64,000 bases of DNA from Tribonema minus (Eukaryota > Sar > Xanthophyceae > Tribonematales > Tribonemataceae), in NCBI GenBank assembly GCA_017506865.1, contig JAFCMP010000157.1, forward strand, positions 1 through 64,000, in the 5' to 3' direction. Numbering within the stretch: position 1 is the first letter of the stretch; the number at the start of each line of letters is the position of its first letter. This document shows, in pieces, positions 44,301-54,949 of the stretch. Position numbers and translations under genes: made by a program. The notes under the pieces were generated by a model that was not told the DNA's origin, searched no databases, and saw nothing but the letters and a program-made list of their open reading frames with translations.

Positions 44301-47300
44301 CATGTCGGGCATGGGGCACGCGACCACCTGCTCAGGGTTGAAGTTCGAGTCAAAACTAGGTTAGAATTAGCATCAACGACCTGCGGGTTTAGCGTCTCCG
44401 TCAGCGGCCTATCGCTCGCGTGCACGTGGAACCCCGCCGCCGACATGTCCGGCATGGGGCGCGCGACCACCTGCACAGGGTTGAAGTTTTAGTCAGACCT
44501 GGGTTAGGGGTTTCCATCAGGAGCTAGTTGATCGTGCACAGGGTTGAACTTGAGTCAGAGCTAGGGTTAGGGTTAGTATAAGGGGTCTGTCGCTGGCGTG
44601 CACGCAGAAACCCACCGCCAAGATGTTAGGCATGGGGCGCGCGACCACCTGCGTAGCATGGAAGTTGAAGTATGAGCTAAGGGCTAGGGTTAGCATCGGC
44701 ACCCTGCATCAGGGGCCTGTTGCTGGCATACATGTTTAGCCTCGCCACCATATGTTGGGCAAGGGGCGAGCGACTACGGGCGTAGGGTTGAAGTTGGAGT
44801 CAGGGCTAGGGGGTCAGAGCCAGCATCAACGCCTTAGGCTGATGCTGATTGGCGATCTGACCTGTGTGGCAGCGAGCGAACCCCAACCCTACATGACTCC
44901 TAACCCTAACCTCAACCCTAACCCTGGCCCTCTGAAAAGAGTAAGCCGGATTGTTATCCTTGGCGTGATTTGACACCTGACTCGATATAGCTGCAACAGC
45001 CCTTACCATTTTTATCAGTGGGTATCCGCAAGCTTGGCAACCTGCTGTAGCCCTGAACCAACCGTAAGCTTGGCTAACCCATCTCACCACAAGCGCGCTT
45101 GTGAACTCCATGTCCAATTCGTGAAACCATCTCAAACCTACCTGGAACAGTCCTAACCCAAAGTGTGAATGTTACCTCCTGGGCAGCGAGTGCAGCTGTA
45201 TTCTCAAACCTAGACTTGCTAGCCCTGACCCTAGTTGCAATACCTACGTACCTCTTTAGCAGCCAGCGCGGCTGCCTCCTCGATTGCGATGCGCGCCTTA
45301 AGCCTCTCCACCTTGACGTCCCCCCTGCTCAAGCGGACATTAAGCCGATGTGTCAACAGCTAGCACCTGGAGCATGCGCCGATTGCAGGTGTGCACATGC
45401 GTACAGTGTTGAAGTAGGATTGTTGAAGTAGGGGCGTCACCGGCATGCAGTTTGCTCTGCCTCTACGATAGCGATGCGCGCCTTGGGCCTCTCCCACTTG
45501 ACGTCCCCCCTGCTCAAACAGACATACAGACGATGAGTCAACAGCTGGCGCCTGAGCACACGCAGGTTGTAGGTGTGCAGGTATGCACATATGTACCATG
45601 TTGAAGTAGGGGCGTCACCGCGATTCGCGCCTTGAACCTCTTCACCTCGACCTTCCCCCAGCTCAAGCGACTAGGCAACAGGAGCTAGCGCCTGAGCATA
45701 TGCTGCTGAGCTAGTCGTGCGGCTTGCACATGACCACAAAGTGGGTGAGTGAGAGAGTGAGTCATCTGGTCATTTGCCTGTATTGCAGACACGCAGACAA
45801 CAGCTGACGCCTGAGCACTGCTGCACTGCTGATCTATACAGGTTTGCACATGCGTTTAGTGTTAAAGTTGGGGCGTCACCGGCACCCACTTCGCTCTTGA
45901 GTTGCTAGGCGCAGGCGGTGCCACCAGCTCCGTAAACAGCATCGATCAGCGAGCAACACGAAGCACTGGCCCCACAAGCAACTGAATGAGTGAGTAAGTG
46001 AGTCAATCTGAGGCACTTGTCTTGAACCGCCAGGCGCAGCGCTACCAGCTGCGTCATAACTAATGAGCGGCATCAAGCACTGGGCTTTCAAGTAACTGCG
46101 TGAGCAAGTATTTGAGTGAGTCATGTGATGTTTTTGCATCACCGAGCGCAGTGCCGCAAGCTCTGTCAGCATCACAAGTAATCGCATTATCAGGCACTGA
46201 CCCTCGAAGTGTTTGAGTGAATGAGTGACTCATCTGAATCACCGGTCGTGCGCCACCGGCGTCGTCACTACCTGACGAGCAATATCAACAAGCACTACTT
46301 GTTATCTGATGCGTGAACAAGTGAGTGAGTAAGTGAGTCACCTGTCTTGCGTTGCCAGGCGCGGCGCCACCGGCTCTGTGAGTGTCATCAGACCGCTCGC
46401 CTCCGCGCGATGGCAGAACCCCGCCGCCGCCAGCCGCGAATAGTCTGGCATGGGAAGGGCCCTGCTCAGCAGCAAAAGGCATAGGGTCAGTCATCCACCA
46501 ACACTGTCTCGACGTTTTGTTTCCATTGCAGCAGCGCCGCGCTGCTTGACCCTACCCCCATGCCCATGATTCAAATTCAACTCCAAACATACGTGCCTTC
46601 ATCTCCTCCAGCTCACGCTCCTTCAGTGCGTATCGCCGCCGCGCGCCCGCGCGCTTGCGCTACACTGCCTGCCTGCCCTCACTGCAAACCTCAACTTCAA
46701 CTTCAACAGACTCACTTGACAGTGTGCGCCTTCATCTCCTCCAGCTTGCGCTCCGCAGTGCTCAGCGGCGCGGCATGCACGCACAAAAGCACCACGCATA
46801 CGTACCCCCACTGTGTGGACTTCAACTTCAAGTTCAATAACTTACTTGACGGGGTGCGCCTTCATCTCCTCCAGCTCGCGCTCCTCGGTGCTCAGCGGCG
46901 CGGCATGCACGCACGAACGCCACTAAAGCCTACCCACCCTTACTGTATCAAACTTCATCTCCTTCAGCTCTTGCGCCTCGTGCTCAGCGGCGCGGCGTGC
47001 GCGTACGAGCGCTGCTTTGTGTACTTCAACTTCAACATCAGGAGACGCGGCGTACACGCATCAACGCTACCTAATTAGTGATTACCACCCCATAGTGTCC
47101 TTCAAAAACATCTTCAACTTCAAAAGACTCACTTGACGGGGTGCGCCTTCATCTCCTCCAGGTCGCGCTCCTCAGTGCTCAATGGCGCGGCGTGCGCGTA
47201 CGAGCGCTGCTTCGTGTGCAGCTTGGGGCTCACGGGCTGCGTCGGTCCGCGCAGCTGCGCCCTCTTGGCGGCGGCGGCGCTGCTGCTGCTGCCGATGGAG

Positions 47301-50300
47301 CCCTGGGACGCCAGCAGCTGAGGCGGGGTCATGCAGAAGTTCAAATGTGAAGTTGTTGAAGTTCAAATGTGAAGTGCAGCGCGAAGACAGAGCCCTGGGA
47401 CGCCAGCAGCTGAGGTGGGGTCATGCGGGGAAGTTCAAATGTGAAGATGTGATGTGCACACATGCGAAGTGGTGTGTGACGTGTCCGCAAGGCATAAACG
47501 GCGTCGCTGTCGCATGCACCGGCAGGCACAGGTACCAGCGCGAACAACCCCTGCCCTAATCGCAAGACCCCTGGCTAACCCTAACCCTAGGTGGTGCTCG
47601 ACTGCCAGGCTTGCACTGCCGCGGGCAGCTGCAGAGACGCGCAGAAATCGAAGGAGAGCAGAGGCTTTAGGCCACTTTCCTTGTAGAAGTGGTGTGTATC
47701 AGATGCTGTAGCCCAAGGCAAAGCTCAAGTTGTCATTGTTGGCGCCGGCGGGTGGCCCGCGCATGCGCGCGTCGGTGGCAAACTTCAAGAACCTTGGGTC
47801 CAGCAACATGTTGAAGCACATGTTCAGTACCTGGATACGCGTTGACATGTGTGCAATGCGGCTCTGTAAGCTGGCGTGCTGTACACAAGCCTCTCACTTT
47901 CAATTGCGTAACGCAAAGCTCGCTTTTCCAACGTTGACCATGTACGCAGGTCATGGCTTGATTCACGTCGGCATGTATGAAATGCATACATACTTCTCGC
48001 GAGCTGTACATAAGCATTACAGATCCGAGTGCACCACACAAAGCTCGCATTTGCCTGGTGCCGCAGTCATTACACTTACAAGTGCATCACACAAAGCTCA
48101 CATTCTCATTGCTGGCACCGGCGGGTGGCCCGCGCAAGCGCGCGTCCGTCGCAAACTTGGGCTCCTTAGGGACCGTCAGCGGCTTGCTCTGGAAATCCTT
48201 GCGGAAAACGCCAACATCTCCACACATGCCCATGGCCTTCCTGCTCAATTGCATGTGACAGTAGTGGGTTGGGAGTTGCGGTGAGCAAGGCGTTTGCAGC
48301 GCTGGAAAGGTGAACTGTGCGTGCTCTGCGGCAACGCCATTGGTCGCCGTAAACAGCGGTGATCCGTTGTTGCAGCATGAGATTAATGCGATCCGCCTTG
48401 TTGCGCGTGTGTATGGTTGTCGGCGCTGGCATGCGGTGCGTGCATGCCCCTACCAGCGGTTTGTATGTTCGACTTGTTGCTGCGCAAGAAGGAGCTGGTA
48501 GGTATGTTCGACTTGTTGCTGCGCAAGAAGGAGCAGAGCACAAGAGGCAGACTACAGTAGGCGCGATGCTCTCTTGTTGCATGGCAGCGCCTTGAACTTG
48601 TAGGTACCCATTAGGATGAGCCGAGCAAGACGGCAGGTCTCTGATCAATGCTCACTTGCTGAAAGGCAGCAAATGAAACTTGCAGTTGTACAGAAGCAGG
48701 GGCAGAGTAAAGTACAAGTGGCAGATGCCGGAGCAACGCCTGCGTGTTAAATTGCAGCACCTTGAACCTGTACATCACTACAGTTCAAGTGGCAGTTTAC
48801 TGGAGCAGCGCTCACTTGTTGAATGGCAGCGCCTTGAACTTGTAGTCGTGCACGGAGAGGGAGTACATGAGGCGGATTACGGAGCATGGCTTACTTGTTG
48901 ACTGGCAGCGCATTCAACTTGTAAACGAGCAGCAGAGTAAAGTTCAAGTTCACTGAGCACTGCTCACTTGTTGAACGGCAGCGCCTTGAACTTGTAGTCG
49001 CATAGAAGGACGGGGGGGCAGAGTACTGTTGAAGTGGCACCGCATTGGGCAGAGCAAAATTCAAGTGGCAGGTTACTGAGCGCTGCTCACTTGTTGAACG
49101 GCAGCGCCTTGAACTTGTAGTTGCGCAGCTCCTCCGCCTCCAGCGCGACCTTCTCTGCGTAGCTCATCGGCAGCTTCCGTTTCTGCGCCCAAGACGAGAG
49201 ATACGTCAAAGCATCCATCAGCATACCGCTTCAGGTGTGTAATGCCTGCTGTCATCGCATTTGGGCTGGGGGGGTGCTCTTGCGCGAGCTGAGAGGTAGG
49301 GTCCAGCTTCTAGGCGTAGCTCATCGGTAGCTTCCGTTTCTGCGCACATGAAGCTGAGGTGCATCAAAGGGGCCATCAGCATACCGCGTCAAGTGTGTAA
49401 TGGCATGCTGTTGGCACATGTGGGCCGGGGGGCTGCTCTTGCGTGAGCTTAGGGTTAGGGTTACGCTTACTGATGGAGCTCACTGGCAGCTTCCGTTTCT
49501 GCACGCCAAGTGACAGAGGGTTAGGGTTAGCTAACCCTAAGTGACAGAGGTGCCCCTGGCGTATATCCGTTCAGGGGCGTGCTCCACGATGACGTAGAAG
49601 TGTACAATCAGTAATCATCAACGCTGCACAGGCCATCCAACCCTCACTGTGACCCCCAGCGATTCATGTGCAGCAAGCAGGCCAAGTCTGAACTCTGTGA
49701 CAGTGTCATCTCCTGCCCCAAGGCTGACTTCAGCATGAAGGTCAGGGCTAGGGTTATCCTCGCTTGCTTGAGGTTAGGGTTAGATCAAGTTGGAGGTTTG
49801 CTTGAGGTTAGGGTTAGGTTAAGTCGAAGTTAGTGTTAGGAAACCCTAGGTCAGAAACGCCGCCATGATCAGTTCTCTAAGCTCAAACAGTGGACTCCAT
49901 GGTGGACAAGCAGAGCAAGAAGCTGACGCTGACCCCAACCTACAGGCAGGTGCTGCGCGCAGTGCGTAACCCTAAACATAACCCTAATCAGGGTGTCATC
50001 CAAACCCTGACGCCTGATGCAAAATCTAAATTGTCGACACCAATGCTCTAACTTCAAATGATGTCAACTTCAAATACGCACACGCGTGCGTCGGTCACAC
50101 TTGCGCACTCCGCTGCAGCAGCTGCCATCCAGTAGACACGAGGCGGCGGCCGCTGCTGGTCGGGCATTACGTCAGAAAACCCCCTTTACCGCAGTAGCAG
50201 TGTCTTTGTCGGCGCTGACACTCGGATTTCGAGTGAGGTCAACTTCAAATGCGCGCGCGCAGCGCACACGCTGCCTCGCGCACCATATTGTTGTTAAGGG

Positions 50301-53300
50301 GCAGGCCGCTGCCCGCGCCGTGCAGGCTGAACGCTCAAACTCCAAACGAAATCTCAAAATTCAAGTGAAAGCAACTTCAACTGCACGTACAGGCCCTGCC
50401 GGTTACCGTGTTGGTCTCCTGGGGTCGTTACAGCAGGAAACCCACGATGACGCAGCAGCAGTGTTTCTGTCGGTGCTGACACGCAAACTTCAAGTGATGT
50501 CAACTTCAAGCGTGCACGCAACACTCGCGCACCGTGTTGTTCTTGAGGGGCAGGCCGCTGCCTGCGCCGTGCAGGTTGAACGCGACGGGGACGGTGAGCT
50601 TGGGCACATACGGCTCCGCGCGCGCGGGCGCAGCAGCAGCAGCAGCGCTCAGCGCCTCGGGCTCCGTGGGGCGCCGCCCGAGTCTCTGGTTCTGCGGCAG
50701 CGCGCGGCGCGAGGGGCGCAGAATGAGGTTTTTCTTAAGTGATGACATTGAAGATGGGGACATGTGCCAGCCCCAAATCTTTACGGCAGACAGCCGAGTC
50801 TCTGGTTCTGCGGCAGCGCGCGCGGGCGCGGGGCGCAGAATGAGTTTGTTGAATCGATTGATAACAAGCGCTGACACGCCGCCGCTGCCGACGCTAACCC
50901 TTGAGTAACTGCCCGCCACCACCGCTGAAACAATGACGGACACTGCAGTACCCGCCGTCTTGAAGTGGGCAGATGTGGGGTTGGTGAGCGGCTTGTCGCT
51001 GTGCGTATGCACGCCGACGAGCGCTGACGCGCCGCCGCTGCTAACCCTAACCCTAATAATCAGCCCAAGACGGCTGCTGCCGCTCCGACGCGCACTGACT
51101 CACCGTCTTGAAGTTGGGAGAGGTGGGGTTGGTGAGCGGCTTGTCACTGTGCGTGTGCACGCCCACGAGCGCTGACACGCCGCCGCTGCCGGCGCCCGCG
51201 GGAGCCCTCACGCCCGCCTCGTTCCTCACACGCGCTACCTCGTTGCGTCTCCGCATGGCCCTGCGTCAGATTGGCACACCGCATTATTGGGCAAGGCTTA
51301 GGGTGAGGATGGTGAATGTTGGTGCTATTCCATACTGGCGTTAGGGTTGAAGTTACCCATGCCGGGGCAGGGTTTGAAATTACCCTCGTTGCGCACGCGC
51401 GCCACCTCATTACGCCTCCGCATGGCCCTGCACCAGACAGTGGCGTATGGACGCATTGTAATAAAATTCTACATAATACCTCAATGGCGCATGTAGTCCT
51501 TTGATTTTACGTGCATTATCGGTGGGGTTGGGTGAGTGCTGAATCAGTCAGCGTTCCTCACGCACGCCACCTCATTTCGTCTTTGCATGGCCCCGCGTCA
51601 GATCAAGAATCCATCATGGGCGAGGGTTAAAACTAAGGTGTAGAACGCTACCGCGGTTTGGGTCAGCAGCCTTTTAGGTTTGAAGTTATCCTCGTGCGTC
51701 ACGCGCGCCATCTCGTTGCATCTCTACATGGCCCGGCGTCAGATTGGGCCATTACTGGTCGAGGGTTAGGGTTACCGTGGATGGTGCATGTTCCTCAACA
51801 TGTGGGTCAGGGGTGGGATTGCGTTTGAAGTTTGTTTAGAGGTACCCTTGTGCCTCACGCGCGCCACTCCGTTGCGTCTCCGCATGGCCCTGTGACCGAC
51901 GATGACAGATGGATAGATTGTGTTCTGCAGTTAGTCACTGCATCTACAAGCGCCACCCTCTAAACTCACTCACAAACTCACCCGCGATGTAGACGCGCTG
52001 CCCCCCTCTTGAGTCAGTCAAGAGGGCATCTCGACTCACTCACTCACTTCATCTGTTTGCATATCAGCGCCGCCCTCTCGTGTCAGGAGTCCATCTCGAC
52101 TCACTCACTCACTCGCATCTGTTGACGTATGAGCGCTGCCCTCTCGAGTCATCTTGACTCACTCACTCACTCACTCACTTCATGTATTCGCGTATGAGCG
52201 CTGCCTTTCTCGCTGGTCTCCGGCAAGACCCTCTCTCTCATTCACTCACTCACTTCATCTGTTCGCGTATAAGCGCCGTCCTCTCGAGTCAAGAGGCCAC
52301 ATCAACTCACTCACTCACTCGATCACCCAATCTGTTCACGTATGCGCGCCGCCCTTTTGAGTCAAGAGGCGTCTCGACTCACTGACTCACTCATCTCAAT
52401 CACTCACTCACTCACTCACTTCATCTGTTCGCGTATGAGCGCTGCCCTCTTGAGCTCCGCCTCCTCGCTGGTCTCCGGCAGCAGCGCGCGCCTGCCGCTC
52501 TCTCCCGAGCCTGCAATGCCCCAACGACGCGGTGTGTCAACGTCACCACAGAAAAAAATTATGGACATGATGGTGCACGAGATGTAATCATCTGCTGTGA
52601 GTGGGGCGTTGCAAGGTTGAGCTTGCTGTACTTGAAGTTGCACGCGCGGTGTGAACGTCACCACAAAAGCAAATACAAGACATGTCAACAATGAAGCAGT
52701 AGAGGTGATGCGATGGACGCGAGCAATGGGTGTGGACTGGGCAGCCAACGCTTTCCATGGTGTCAACGCAAATGCGCGAACGCAGGGTGCGTCCGTTTTA
52801 CACAGAGATTTGCTTCACTTGAAGTCAAAGTTGAAGTGGAGCCAGCTTCAGAGCCTGGAATGCGCCGAATGCCCCAGCGGAATGAGCATCACCACAATAG
52901 CGGTGGACGTGGTGCGCCAAGTAGATGGGATCATTTACTTCGAGTGGGGCGTTTCAAATTTGAGCAGGCGGGCCGTGTCATTTGATGGCCGCTCGCTGCA
53001 GACAGCAGTACATAAAACTTCATGATGAAGAGACTTCATTCACCTGTGCTGGCGGCGCCGCCATGCTGCCTGTTGGCACTGGCGATCGAGCCTGCACACA
53101 ACAAGAAAAAAGGCAAGCAGAGGAGTCTTGTGATTACCATGATCATGCAGCTTTATGCAACATTGAGCTTCGCGGCCGTGTGCTGCAACGTACGACTGGA
53201 TATGCAGGTTATGACAAGGGCACCGCTGCCTTAGATGCACGCACGGGCAGCATTCGTGTCCAGCAACAAACGCCATAGACAGAGTCTTACAGTCTGAGTC

Positions 53301-54918
53301 ACAGTCTGAGTCACAGGCTACGTGCCTGCGCTCACCTAACCCTAGCCCTAAACCTTGACACACCCCCAACCCATTTCAGTCGCTGCCAGACCGCACCTGT
53401 CCCTTGCAGCCCTCCCTGCGCCTGACCCTTCTAGCTAATTGCTAACCCTAGCCCGAATTGCTAGCCCTAGCCCTAGCCCTCAGTCCGTGCCAGCATGCGC
53501 GCGCGGCACACACGACCACTTGCCTGCGCTGTCCACGCTGCGGCTGCGCACGCGACGCGCCCTGAAAGCATCTCAGTCGACATTCGATCCGCCAGAACCC
53601 ACCAAGCCCTAATTTAAACCCTACCCCACCACAGCCAGTTGAACCTTGAACTCTACGCCTATACGCCCGCTCGAGCGCTCGCAAACCAACCATTCGCCTG
53701 CGCTGTCGACGCTGCCAGACCGCACCTGTCCCTTGCCCCCACCTCTGCGCCTGACCCTACTTGCTGATTGCTGCCGCTAACCGTGGCTGCCGACCCTAGC
53801 CCTCATTCCGCGCCTGACCCTAGCCCTGACCCTCATTCCGCGCCTAACCCTTGCCCTGACCCTCAAGCTGCGCCTGACCCTAACCCTCGTCTCGTGCGCG
53901 CCGCGCGTCACGCCAACCACTCGTTTGCGCTGTCGACGCTGCGGCTGCGCTTGCAACGCGCCCTGAGACCATCTCAGTCGACATTTGATCTGCCAGACCG
54001 CACCTATTTCTTACCCCATCCCTGTGCCTACCCCTACATGCCAGCCCTAGGCCGAATCGCTAGCCCTAGCCCTAGCCCTCATCCCGCACCAGCGCGCGCG
54101 CGCAGCACACACGCCCCCTTGCCTGCGCTGTCGACGCTGCGGCTGCGCACGCGACGCGCCCTGAGACATTTGATCTGCCAGAACACACCTAGCCCTAACT
54201 TGATTAAACCCTACCGCACCGCACCCAGCCCAATCTGCATTCTACCCCCCTACGCCTGCGCGAGAGCTCACAACACCGCAAGTCTTGCCTGCGCTGTCGA
54301 CGCTGCGGCTGCGTGTGCGACGTGCCCTGAGACCATCTCAGTCGATCTTGTGATCTGTCAGACCGCACCCATTCCGTACCCCATCCCTGCGCCTACCCCT
54401 ACTTGCCAGCCCTACCCCGAATTGCTAGCCCTAGCCCTAGCCCTAGCCCTAGCCCTGAGTCCGCGCCAGCGCACGTGCGCTCAAACACACGACCACTCGC
54501 CTGCGCTGTCGACGCTGCGGCTGCGCGCGCGCGACATGCTCGACGCCGTCGGCTTGCTGAGCGATGAGGACGAGCCCGACAACGACGGCGCGCGCCCCCT
54601 GCCGCCGCGCCGCTCCCCGCTCTGAGCGCTGCTGCTGCCACTGACGCTGCCGCCGCTGCTGCCGCTGCCGCGCGGGGCCGGGTCTGCGCTGGCGGGCCTT
54701 CGGCCGGCCACCGCATTAGAAGCAGTGCTCGGCGTAGCGAGGCGCCCTGTAACCGCACACGGGGCAGGGGTATGCGCGTCATGCGTTGATGACCGTTTGT
54801 GTCGCGAGTGTGAAGGAGAGCGAGCGGCTGCTGAGCGCTGCTGAATACGCGTGTGGCGCGCGAGCGTTCCAGTGGGCGTGCCGGCGTGGCGGAAGGGGAG
54901 CGCAGGCCGCGTGTTGAG

Positions 54919-54949
<31 letters not shown>

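Noticed and set aside
53768-54625. 285-codon plus-strand open frame ending at a TGA at 54624
   Set aside because: It is made of repeated junction echoes and CCCTAR words. The minus strand gives an exon that joins the TPX2 model in phase on both sides and carries a LSKPTASS-type motif. The alternative is kept open in the exon 2 notes.
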